Assembly (NCBI GenBank): GCA_964397445.1
Contig: CAYNHZ010000001.1
Location: 558,001 to 622,000, forward strand
DNA: 64,000 nucleotides
From: CAYNHZ01 sp964397445
Lineage (GTDB): Bacteria > Bacteroidota > Bacteroidia > Bacteroidales > UBA932
Direction of reading: 5' to 3'
Of this stretch, positions 52,208 to 59,713 are shown piece after piece. Position 1 is the stretch's first letter. Each line of letters begins with the position of its first letter. The notes under the pieces are model-generated. The model did not search any database and had not been told where the DNA came from. It saw only the letters and a program-made list of their open reading frames with translations. The translations under genes and the position numbers were made by a program.

Positions 52208-52590
52208 TATATCACTCTATTGCAGATGATTATACAGGTATAGGAGGTATCACTGTCTCAATGATATTTGATTTTATGCCACTTGGAGATTTTGATGTGG
52301 CTGTTTATCGTATGGACATTTCTCAATCAAAAAAAATGGAGATAATTGATGAAATTCGTAATCTCAAAAGAAAGAAAGTCCCTTTTGATCCTCTTTTTAA
52401 CATTCAAGATACTACAAAACTGTACTGTGCAGAGATGGTGGCCTTTGCTGTTAATAAAGTGCTTGGAGAGAAGATTATATCTCCTTCTGGACGATTTTTG
52501 GGTAAAAATATCTATACCATTGAAGATTGTTATAATTTTCCATTATCAAAAAGAGTTTATCAGCGAGAAGGGACGATTATTGTAAAATAA
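52081..52590 (+). CDS. YiiX/YebB-like NlpC/P60-type cysteine hydrolase, frame 2 of the split gene
   Basis: 169 aa if begun at TTG 52081. It opens at the family's first strand (LFFGYNDGWLSSRANRHFY), has SKYSHLGVVERI with the His and, near residue 118, KLYCAEMVAFAVNKVLG with the catalytic Cys, in the permuted order His then Cys of YiiX-like enzymes. No ATG or GTG with a good ribosome site precedes the domain in this frame, and the frame is open only 10 codons further upstream, so the domain is probably read from the upstream frame after a -1 shift at 52087-52093. The substrate is unknown (amide or ester hydrolysis). Confidence 0.7.
   Translation: MLFFGYNDGWLSSRANRHFYNRLWSKYSHLGVVERISKDSILVYHSIADDYTGIGGITVSMIFDFMPLGDFDVAVYRMDISQSKKMEIIDEIRNLKRKKVPFDPLFNIQDTTKLYCAEMVAFAVNKVLGEKIISPSGRFLGKNIYTIEDCYNFPLSKRVYQREGTIIVK
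52087..52093 (+). other. T TTT TTG heptamer, candidate -1 frameshift site
   Basis: Read in the 51836 frame the codons are TAT TTT TTG, giving the X XXY YYZ slippery pattern. A -1 shift yields TTT TTT GGA TAT, which continues into the hydrolase frame. An accidental one-base loss from a seven-T run would give the same picture, so this is either programmed frameshifting, a mutation or a sequencing error. Confidence 0.5.
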
Positions 52591-52593
52591 TAA

Positions 52594-52626
52594 AAAAGAG
52601 GATAACTAAATTAGCTATCCTCTTTT
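52594..52626. terminator. Bidirectional terminator between the YiiX-like gene and nifJ
   Basis: AAAAGAGGATA (52594-52604) pairs with TATCCTCTTTT (52616-52626), with further CTAA/TTAG pairing in the loop. A-rich and T-rich flanks permit termination on both strands. It lies 3 nt after the plus-strand stop and 11 nt from the nifJ stop. Confidence 0.8.
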
Positions 52627-52637
52627 GTTTATGATTG

Positions 52638-55600
52638 TTAGAGAGATAATTTTCTATAAGATTCGTAGCGTAATTTTGCATATTCTTCGGTCTTGGCAAA
52701 TAGCTCAGCTGCAGATTCCGGGAATGTCTTTATTAGTGAACTGTATCTAACTTCTCCTTTGATAAAATCTTGGAATTTGCTCCAATCAGGCTCTTTACTA
52801 TCCAAAGTAAATGGATTTTTGCCCTCTTCAGCAAGTGTAGGATTAAATCTGTATAGATGCCAGTAACCGCATTCCACTGCAAGTTTTTCTTCAGCTTGAC
52901 TCTTACCCATTCCGTTTTTCAGACCATGGTTGATACAAGGGGCGTATGCGATAATAAGTGATGGTCCATTGTATGCCTCAGCCTCTTTGATGACATTGAA
53001 ATATTGAGCAGGGTTTGAACCCATAGCTACTTGTGCTACATACACATAGCCATAACTCATTGCCATCATTCCGAGATCTTTTTTACGAAGTTTCTTTCCG
53101 GAAGTTGCAAATTTAGCAACAGCTCCAGCAGGGGTTGATTTTGATGATTGACCCCCTGTATTTGAGTACACTTCTGTATCAAGTACTAATACATTTACAT
53201 TTTCACCTGATGCAAGAACGTGGTCAAGCCCTCCGTAACCTATATCGTATGACCATCCGTCTCCACCTATAATCCATTGACTGCGTGCAGCTATAAGATC
53301 TTTGTATTTGATAAGCTCCTTACAAGTATCACATTTGCATTCGGCAATCATAGGGGTCAAAGTATCCGCAATCTCTCTTGTAATGATAGCATCGCTTCTG
53401 TTCTCCAACCATTTGGCAAACAATTCTTTCATCTGAGGAGTGCAACAAGTACATTCCATCCCTTGTCTCATAAGTTTTGCCACGGTGTCACGCAACCTTT
53501 CAGTTCCTATTTTCATCCCAAGTCCAAACTCTGCGTTGTCCTCAAAAAGTGAATTAGCCCAAGCCGGACCTCTTCCATTCTTGTCTGTGCAATAAGGAGA
53601 TGCGGGAAATGATCCGCTATAGATAGATGAGCAACCTGTTGCATTTGCTATCATCATTCGATCCCCGAAGAGTTGAGAGATTACTTTTAAGTATGGAGTC
53701 TCTCCACAACCTGCACAAGCTCCTGAAAATTCGAATAGAGGCTGTGAAAACTGAGAGTTTTTAAGATTTTGTGTTTTTGGTGCAATATTGTCTTTGTATC
53801 CAACATTTGCGTGCATATAATCAAAATTGTTTTGCTCTGATAGCTGAGTGTCCAAATGCTTCAAAGTAAGGGCTTTGGTTTTAGCAGGACAAACATCAGC
53901 GCAATTGCCGCAACCGGTACAATCTAATGGTGAAATTTGGATTGTGAAATTGAAATCTTTGAATACACCATTACCTTTTATATTTTTAATCCCTTTCGGC
54001 CCTTTGGCAAGTTCATCATCTGTCGAAAGAAAAGGTCTGATGGCAGCGTGAGGGCAAACATATGCACACTGATTACACTGTATACAGTTTTCGGGAGACC
54101 ATTCGGGAACACTTACGGCTATTCCCCGTTTTTCGTATGCAGCAGTACCTGCAGGGATTGTACCATCTGTATAGTTATCCGAAAATGCACTAACAGGTAT
54201 GTCATTACCATTTTGAGCATTAACAACATCTGCAACACTGCGTACCCATTCGGGTGCAAGTCTATCAAAACTTGAAGGACGGAATCTTGAGCGAATGTTT
54301 CTCCAATTTGTTGGAATTTCAACAAATTCATATTCGGCACCTCTGTCAACAGCTGCATAGTTCATATTTACGATTTTCTCACCTTTATTTCCATAAGATT
54401 TGTCAATCGCCTTTTTCATAAGAGCAACTGCTTGTTCGTAGGGGATTATGCCTGTGATTTTGAAAAAAGCTGATTGAAGAATAGTATTTGTCCTATTTCC
54501 CAATCCGATCTCTTCAGCAATTTTTGTGGCATTAATGATGTAAAAATTAAGATTTTTCTCAGCGATTACCTGTTTAATGCTGTCCGGTATCCTTTGAAGT
54601 GTGTCCTCTACAGACCATAGACTGTTTAGAAGGAATGTTCCGTTCTTCTTTATCCCCTTCAAGACATCATATTTATTAAGATAAGATGTTACGTGGCAAG
54701 CTACAAAGTCCGGTGTAGATACTAAATATGGGGAGGTGATAGGTAAATCGCCAAATCTTAAATGTGAGCAGGTATAGCCACCTGATTTCTTTGAATCATA
54801 GTCAAAATATCCCTGACAATATTTTGCGGTGTTATTACCTATAATCTTGATAGTATTTTTATTGGCACCAACTGTACCATCTGAACCAAGACCATAAAAC
54901 TTACACTCGTATGTCCCTTTTTTAGCAAGAGAGACCTCTTCGGTTACAGGTAACGATTTGAATGTAACATCGTCAACTATACCAATAGTGAAATCGTGCT
55001 TAGGCTGTTTTAGTTTGAGATTCTCAAACACTGCAAATATTTGTGCAGGGCTTGTATCTTTTGAGGAGAGACCGTAGCGTCCGCCAACAATAAACGGAGC
55101 ATCTTCCCCTTTATCTGCAAGGGTTGCTTTAACATCTAAATATAGAGGTTCTCCTACTGAACCGGGCTCTTTGCATCTATCCAAAACTGCAATCCTTTTA
55201 ACACTTTTTGGAAGTACTCTTAAGAAATATTTTGCTGAGAATGGTCTGAAGAGTCTTACTATAAGAACACCGACTTTCTCCCCTTGCGCCATCAATGAAT
55301 CAACAACCTCTTGAACTGTTTCACAAACCGAACCCATAGCGATTATTATATTTTTGGCATTTGGGTCGCCATAGTAATCGAAAGGTAAATAGTGTCGTCC
55401 CGTAAGCTCGCTGATCTCACCCATATATCTCGCAACAATGTCTGTTACTGCATTATAGTAAGGATTACTTGCCTCACGTGCTTGGAAATAAACATCCGGG
55501 TTTTGAGCAGTACCACGAGTAACAGGTTTGTTCGGATTTAATGCCCTTTTGCGGAAATTGATTAGTGATTTTTCACTAATCATATCTTTCAAGGCTTTAG

Positions 55601-56168
55601 AGTCGAGCATTTCTATTTTTTGAATTTCGTGAGATGTCCTAAATCCATCAAAAAAGTGAACAAAAGGGACACTTGATTTGATTGCTGAGAGATGGGCAAT
55701 AGCGCCTAAGTCCATTGCTTCTTGGACGCTAGATGAAGCTATCATTGCAAAACCTGTTTGTCTTGCTGCCATAACATCTGAGTGATCTCCAAAAATGGAT
55801 AGAGCTTGAGCCGCAAGGGAGCGGGCAGAAACATGGAATACGGCAGGCAATAATTCTCCTGATATTTTATACATATTCGGGATCATAAGCAATAGCCCCT
55901 GAGAAGCTGTAAATGTGGTGGTTAATGTGCCAGATTGTAAAGAGCCGTGAACAGCTCCGGCAGCTCCACCCTCGCTTTGCATCTCAGTGACCTTAACAGT
56001 CTCACCAAATAGATTCTTTTTTCCGAAAGCAGCCCACTCATCAACATATTCTGCCATTGTTGATGAGGGTGTAATAGGGTAGATGGCAGCGTGCTCGCTA
56101 AACATATAAGCAACATGTGCTGCGGCATAGTTCCCATCACAGGCAATAAATGTCTTTTCTTTAGCCAT
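52638..56168 (-). CDS. nifJ: Pyruvate:ferredoxin (flavodoxin) oxidoreductase
   Basis: 1176 aa single-chain PFOR. Domains in order: the pyrimidine-binding pyruvate domain (ITPSSTMAEY, FTASQGLLLMIPNMYKISGE), the second alpha domain, the gamma domain, a dicluster ferredoxin domain with CIQCNQCAYVCPHAA and CTGCGNCADVCPAK, and the TPP domain with CAGCGETPYLKV and GDGWSYDIGYGGLDH. It cleaves pyruvate to acetyl-CoA and CO2 and reduces ferredoxin. Reduced ferredoxin would feed the Rnf complex in this window. A perfect -7 box lies at 56233-56240 (minus). It is an indicator of anaerobic life. Confidence 0.98.
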   Translation of the reverse strand: MAKEKTFIACDGNYAAAHVAYMFSEHAAIYPITPSSTMAEYVDEWAAFGKKNLFGETVKVTEMQSEGGAAGAVHGSLQSGTLTTTFTASQGLLLMIPNMYKISGELLPAVFHVSARSLAAQALSIFGDHSDVMAARQTGFAMIASSSVQEAMDLGAIAHLSAIKSSVPFVHFFDGFRTSHEIQKIEMLDSKALKDMISEKSLINFRKRALNPNKPVTRGTAQNPDVYFQAREASNPYYNAVTDIVARYMGEISELTGRHYLPFDYYGDPNAKNIIIAMGSVCETVQEVVDSLMAQGEKVGVLIVRLFRPFSAKYFLRVLPKSVKRIAVLDRCKEPGSVGEPLYLDVKATLADKGEDAPFIVGGRYGLSSKDTSPAQIFAVFENLKLKQPKHDFTIGIVDDVTFKSLPVTEEVSLAKKGTYECKFYGLGSDGTVGANKNTIKIIGNNTAKYCQGYFDYDSKKSGGYTCSHLRFGDLPITSPYLVSTPDFVACHVTSYLNKYDVLKGIKKNGTFLLNSLWSVEDTLQRIPDSIKQVIAEKNLNFYIINATKIAEEIGLGNRTNTILQSAFFKITGIIPYEQAVALMKKAIDKSYGNKGEKIVNMNYAAVDRGAEYEFVEIPTNWRNIRSRFRPSSFDRLAPEWVRSVADVVNAQNGNDIPVSAFSDNYTDGTIPAGTAAYEKRGIAVSVPEWSPENCIQCNQCAYVCPHAAIRPFLSTDDELAKGPKGIKNIKGNGVFKDFNFTIQISPLDCTGCGNCADVCPAKTKALTLKHLDTQLSEQNNFDYMHANVGYKDNIAPKTQNLKNSQFSQPLFEFSGACAGCGETPYLKVISQLFGDRMMIANATGCSSIYSGSFPASPYCTDKNGRGPAWANSLFEDNAEFGLGMKIGTERLRDTVAKLMRQGMECTCCTPQMKELFAKWLENRSDAIITREIADTLTPMIAECKCDTCKELIKYKDLIAARSQWIIGGDGWSYDIGYGGLDHVLASGENVNVLVLDTEVYSNTGGQSSKSTPAGAVAKFATSGKKLRKKDLGMMAMSYGYVYVAQVAMGSNPAQYFNVIKEAEAYNGPSLIIAYAPCINHGLKNGMGKSQAEEKLAVECGYWHLYRFNPTLAEEGKNPFTLDSKEPDWSKFQDFIKGEVRYSSLIKTFPESAAELFAKTEEYAKLRYESYRKLSL

Positions 56169-56232
56169 TATATTATTTTTTAAATGATTTTTTAAGTTTA
56201 TATATAAAGTTTTACATTACTATATAATTGCG

Positions 56233-56240
56233 CAAAGGTA
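56233..56240 (-). promoter_or_regulatory. -7 promoter box for nifJ
   Basis: On the minus strand TACCTTTG is a full TAnnTTTG match, ending 64 nt before the nifJ ATG. The leader of about 60 nt is AT-rich and has no obvious structure. Confidence 0.6.
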
Positions 56241-56267
56241 AATAAAAATCAGGTAATATTATTAGAT

Positions 56268-57125
56268 TTAAACTTCTGGTAATATCTTCTTGATAAGACC
56301 TTGTAATACAGTGCCCGGTCCCAATTCATAAAACTCTGTTGCACCATCTTTCCCCATATTCATAATAGTTTGAGTCCATTTAACCGGGGCTGTTAATTGA
56401 AGAAGGAGATTTGATTTAATCTCTTTCGGACAGATATGGGGTAGAGCATCAACGTTTTGATATATCGGACACAAAGGGGTTTGGATAGTGGTTGTCTCAA
56501 TAGCTTTAGCCAACTCTTGACGAGCCGGCTCCATTAGCGGTGAATGGAAAGCACCTCCGACAGGGAGAATCATTGCCCTTTTTGCCCCCCCCTCTTTAAG
56601 CTTTATACACGCTTCGTTTATTGCCTCTAATGTACCTGAAATGACAAGTTGGCCTGGACAGTTATAATTTGCAGGGACAACGATTCCATCTATCTTTGAG
56701 CAGATATCCTCTACCTTTAAATCCTCCATTCCTATAACAGCTGCCATAGTGGAAGGGGCTATTTCACAGGCTTTTTGCATAGCAAGAGCCCTCGCTGATA
56801 CCAATCTGAGTCCATCTTCAAATCCCATCGCTCCTGCTGCCACAAGGGCAGAGAATTCACCCAAGGAGTGTCCTGCGACCATATCTGGTCTAAAATTGTT
56901 TATTGTGAGTGCTTGACCTACAGAACATAAAAATACTGCTGGTTGAGTCACTTTTGTCTGTTTAAGATCGCTATCGCTACCTGTAAACATTATTTCTGTA
57001 ATTGAGAAATTAAGTATCTCATTTGCTCTATCAAAGAGTTCTTTTACTTTAGCATTTGTCTCATAGAAATCCTTACCCATACCGGTGAACTGAGCACCCT
57101 GACCGGGGAATACGTATGCTTTCAT
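56268..57125 (-). CDS. fabD: Malonyl-CoA:ACP transacylase
   Basis: 285 aa. The active-site serine is S87 in GHSLGEFSALVAAG, GQGAQFTGMG near the N-terminus forms the oxyanion loop, and the His is in GGAFHSPLMEPARQ. It loads malonate onto ACP for the FabH/F enzymes. It is separated from the fab cluster at 44178-48658 by the island and nifJ. tRNA-Arg lies divergently 56 nt upstream. Confidence 0.96.
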   Translation of the reverse strand: MKAYVFPGQGAQFTGMGKDFYETNAKVKELFDRANEILNFSITEIMFTGSDSDLKQTKVTQPAVFLCSVGQALTINNFRPDMVAGHSLGEFSALVAAGAMGFEDGLRLVSARALAMQKACEIAPSTMAAVIGMEDLKVEDICSKIDGIVVPANYNCPGQLVISGTLEAINEACIKLKEGGAKRAMILPVGGAFHSPLMEPARQELAKAIETTTIQTPLCPIYQNVDALPHICPKEIKSNLLLQLTAPVKWTQTIMNMGKDGATEFYELGPGTVLQGLIKKILPEV

Positions 57126-57163
57126 CTTAGTTGTTTATTTTATAAGGTTTATGGTTTTATTAA

Positions 57164-57171
57164 TATCTTTG
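57164..57171 (+). promoter_or_regulatory. -7 promoter box for tRNA-Arg
   Basis: TATCTTTG fits TAnnTTTG and ends 10 nt before the mature tRNA 5' end, as expected for a tRNA gene with a very short leader. Confidence 0.6.
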
Positions 57172-57181
57172 CAAGTATTAT

Positions 57182-57253
57182 GCCTCCGTAGTTTAATGGA
57201 TAGAATGAGAGATTCCGGTTCTCTTGGTTGGGGTTCGATTCCCCACGGAGGTA
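57182..57253 (+). tRNA. tRNA-Arg (anticodon CCG)
   Basis: 72 nt cloverleaf. The acceptor GCCTCCG pairs with CGGAGGT (closing G-U pair) with discriminator A. The anticodon stem AGAGA/TCTCT encloses the loop TTCCGGT, giving CCG. The T arm is TGGGG-TTCGATT-CCCCA. CCA is not encoded. It decodes CGG, a rare codon in this AT-rich genome. Confidence 0.92.
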
Positions 57254-57278
57254 CTCACTGATAAATAGATATAAAGTT

Positions 57279-57875
57279 CTATTTTATCTCTTTTTCTTTT
57301 TCAGCCTCTTCGTTAGGTGTGTTTTTTATTACCACATCTTTCAATAATTTTCTAACTTGAAATGTGGATATAAACTCTGTAATCGAGTATATTAGGAGTG
57401 CTATTCCGAAGAATAAAAATAATGTTTTCATTACTTCCGAATGTCTGAAGAACATAACAACACCGCAAATTGTTGTGATGACAGGGCCAATATATAATCT
57501 CCACGGTATTTTGACCGATGTAGATGATTGAACAAGCCCGACTATCTCACCAAGTCCGAAAAGAATGAGAATAAATCCAAACAAAAATACTATTATTGAG
57601 GAGAAAAATGTTGGAAAAATAAGCATCAATAGGCCGAAAACGATGTCCACTAATCCGTTCATTGCGAGTAGAGAGCCTTTGTCCGTTTTCCATTTTCCGA
57701 CAGAAGAGAGAGTGATTGAGACTATCCCTACTGCCATAATAAAAGCGCCGATGATTGTAATAATCCATTTTGTGGCCACTTCAGGCCAAATTATAAGTAC
57801 CAAACCCAGAATTAGAGTGACAATTGCTCTTGCGTATCCGTAAGATCTGTCATAGAAGGGATAGAATAGTTGCAT
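57279..57875 (-). CDS. HdeD/DUF308 family membrane protein
   Basis: 198 aa with six predicted helices arranged as three similar pairs (IVTLILGLVLIIWPE, LVDIVFGLLMLIFPTFF, PVITTICGVVMFF), typical of HdeD-like DUF308 proteins. In E. coli HdeD is linked to acid resistance at high density; the role here is unknown. A -7 box (TATCTTTG) lies at 57922-57929 on the minus strand. The C-terminus is charged (EEAEKEKEIK). Confidence 0.82.
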   Translation of the reverse strand: MQLFYPFYDRSYGYARAIVTLILGLVLIIWPEVATKWIITIIGAFIMAVGIVSITLSSVGKWKTDKGSLLAMNGLVDIVFGLLMLIFPTFFSSIIVFLFGFILILFGLGEIVGLVQSSTSVKIPWRLYIGPVITTICGVVMFFRHSEVMKTLFLFFGIALLIYSITEFISTFQVRKLLKDVVIKNTPNEEAEKEKEIK

Positions 57876-57921
57876 ATGTTTATTATTACTTTGGTTGTTA
57901 ATATTATTGTAGTTTATTGGG

Positions 57922-57929
57922 CAAAGATA
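57922..57929 (-). promoter_or_regulatory. -7 promoter box for the HdeD-like gene
   Basis: TATCTTTG on the minus strand, 46 nt upstream of the ATG at 57875. Confidence 0.5.
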
Positions 57930-57973
57930 ATTAAAAACATCAACGATAAGGTGGTAATATTGAAACTACTTGT

Positions 57974-57981
57974 TACTTTTG
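57974..57981 (+). promoter_or_regulatory. -7 promoter box for the lipoprotein-patatin genes
   Basis: TACTTTTG fits TAnnTTTG and lies 27 nt before ATG 58009. Confidence 0.5.
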
Positions 57982-58008
57982 TACTACAAATTTTAAATCA
58001 CAAAATTT

Positions 58009-58497
58009 ATGAAGAACATCCCGTTTATCTTTCTTTTTATTTTATTTCTTACCTCCTGTGGGTCTGCATCAAAAATCAATAGGGCAGATCAAAAATGGAG
58101 TTATGAAATGGAGAGTGCCGGAGTAGGTGTTGACGGCACATATGCTGTTAAGATATGGAGCTATTCAAGAAAGCCGAATATCTCTACTGATATTCAGAAA
58201 ATCAATGCAATACATGGTGTGATTTTTAAAGGAATTCCTGCAGGGAAAGGATCGGTTGCACAGCCTCCTCTTGCTAATTCAAGGGATATAGAGCAGAACA
58301 ATATCAATTTTTTCAATAACTTTTTTGTTTCCGATTATCCTATGTTTATAAATGGTGTTATCGATGGGAGTACTCAGGTTATCAAAACCGGTAAAAAAGA
58401 GTATAAAATAGGGGTAATTGTATCTGTATCTAAGGATAAACTTAGAGAGTTTCTTGAAAACAATGGTGTTATCAAATCTCTTTCAGATGGTTTTTAG
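58009..58497 (+). CDS. Small lipoprotein, unknown
   Basis: 162 aa. The signal MKNIPFIFLFILFLTSC gives a lipobox with Cys17. The body contains WSYEMESAGVGVDGTYAVKIWSYSRKP and IGVIVSVSKDKLREFLENNGV, with no recognised domain. I recall similar proteins in Bacteroidota but cannot name one. It lies 23 nt before the patatin-like gene and may act with it. Confidence 0.75.
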   Translation: MKNIPFIFLFILFLTSCGSASKINRADQKWSYEMESAGVGVDGTYAVKIWSYSRKPNISTDIQKINAIHGVIFKGIPAGKGSVAQPPLANSRDIEQNNINFFNNFFVSDYPMFINGVIDGSTQVIKTGKKEYKIGVIVSVSKDKLREFLENNGVIKSLSDGF

Positions 58498-58520
58498 AAA
58501 TATTATTAGCGTAGTTATGT

Positions 58521-59468
58521 ATGGACAATAGTGATTGCAAAAAAGGGGGAAAGAGTGTTGCCTTAGTTCTTGCCAGCGGAGGATCACGAGGTCTTGCACA
58601 TATTGGTGCAATAGAAGAGCTTGAAAAACAGGGTTATAAGATTACTTCAATATCAGGTTCTTCAATGGGGGCGTTGGTCGGAGGTATTTATGCTGCCGGA
58701 GGGTTGGATGCTTTTAAGGTGTGGATGAAAAGGATTGATAAGATGAGGGTTTTCTCGTTAATGGATTTTACCATAAGTACGGATGGCATAGTTAAAGGGA
58801 AGAAAATAATGGATGAACTCAAGAGGATTGTCCCTGATAAGAATATTGAAGATCTTTCGATTCCATTTACAGCTGTTTCTACCGATATAAAACATCGTAA
58901 GGAGGTGGTTTTTAGTAGTGGAAGTCTTTTTGATGCTATCAGAGCTTCGATTTCAATTCCTTCTCTTTTTAAGCCGCATAAGATTGGTGATATGGTTTTG
59001 ATCGATGGTGGTGTAATAAATCCTCTTCCTCTTGATAGAGTTGCCAGAAAAGAGGGGGATCTATTGGTTGCAGTTGATCTGAATGCCCCATATGAAGAGA
59101 AAATTAAGCGAAATATTAAAAGTCCCGAACAGAGGGCTGAAGAGAGGTCTTTTTTTGCGAAATATAATATTCCTATTCACCATCTTGTTGGGGGGAAGCT
59201 TTTTTCCAAGAAGGGAGATGATGAATTAGCGTTATACGGGTATAGCCAGGAGTCCCTAAATTATTACACTATCCTAAATGAGTCGTCAAGCCTGATGATT
59301 CAGACAAATTCTGAGAGAAGTATAGCTCTCTACAATCCGGATATTCTTATTAGTATTCCTAAAAACGCCTTCAGTACTATGGAGTTTTACAAGTATGATG
59401 AGATTGTAGATATGGGGAGAAAAATGACAAAAAAAAGCCTGCAGGTGTTTGATACCGATGCAGGCTAA
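58521..59468 (+). CDS. Patatin-like phospholipase (RssA/YchK type)
   Basis: 315 aa. The oxyanion loop SGGSRGLAHIG lies at 19-29, the nucleophile S48 in SGSSMGALVGG, and the Asp162 of the dyad in VLIDGGVINPLP. There is no signal peptide, so a cytosolic or membrane-surface lipase is expected. It hydrolyses acyl esters of lipids; the physiological substrate is unknown. It runs in the same direction as the upstream lipoprotein and ends 24 nt before the minus-strand tRNA-His. Confidence 0.9.
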   Translation: MDNSDCKKGGKSVALVLASGGSRGLAHIGAIEELEKQGYKITSISGSSMGALVGGIYAAGGLDAFKVWMKRIDKMRVFSLMDFTISTDGIVKGKKIMDELKRIVPDKNIEDLSIPFTAVSTDIKHRKEVVFSSGSLFDAIRASISIPSLFKPHKIGDMVLIDGGVINPLPLDRVARKEGDLLVAVDLNAPYEEKIKRNIKSPEQRAEERSFFAKYNIPIHHLVGGKLFSKKGDDELALYGYSQESLNYYTILNESSSLMIQTNSERSIALYNPDILISIPKNAFSTMEFYKYDEIVDMGRKMTKKSLQVFDTDAG

Positions 59469-59492
59469 CTTACCTAATCTTGAATGATTTTG

Positions 59493-59567
59493 GGTGGAAG
59501 ATGGGTCTCGAACCCACGACCTCTAGTGCCACAAACTAGCGCTCTAACCAACTGAGCTACATCCACC
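59493..59567 (-). tRNA. tRNA-His (anticodon GTG)
   Basis: On the minus strand the sequence begins with the extra G(-1) typical of tRNA-His, followed by GTGGATG, D arm AGCTCAGTTGGTTAGAGC, the loop TTTGTGG giving GTG, and T arm GTGGG-TTCGAGA-CCCAT. The acceptor 3' strand is CTTCCAC with discriminator C; there is one T-T mismatch in the acceptor stem. CCA is not encoded. It overlaps no gene. Confidence 0.93.
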
Positions 59568-59600
59568 ATTTTTTTTCCATTTCACTCTGAAAATGGAGTG

Positions 59601-59633
59601 CAAATATAGAATACTTTTTTTAAATTATACAAA
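59601..59633 (-). promoter_or_regulatory. Promoter of tRNA-His
   Basis: On the minus strand TTTG (59630-59633) is followed after 21 nt by TATATTTG (59601-59608), the full Bacteroidota -33/-7 pair, upstream of the tRNA 5' end at 59567. Confidence 0.75.
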
Positions 59634-59680
59634 ATATGGTATGATTTTGGAAAAAAGTAGGTTATTTTTTATTAAATACA

Positions 59681-59688
59681 TATATTTG
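59681..59688 (+). promoter_or_regulatory. -7 promoter box for the carboxyltransferase gene
   Basis: TATATTTG, 25 nt before ATG 59714. No -33 match at the right distance. Confidence 0.5.
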
Positions 59689-59713
59689 AAGATTATTTAC
59701 AAATACAGTTCTA

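Noticed and set aside
57182..57253. tRNA-Arg as the attachment site of an integrated element
   Set aside because: No integrase gene or repeated tRNA 3' end is seen nearby; the flanking genes are ordinary.
57870..58082. 70-aa plus-strand frame overlapping the start of the small lipoprotein gene
   Set aside because: It covers the -7 box at 57974-57981 and runs out of frame into a gene with a clear lipoprotein signal; hydrophobicity comes from AT-rich sequence.
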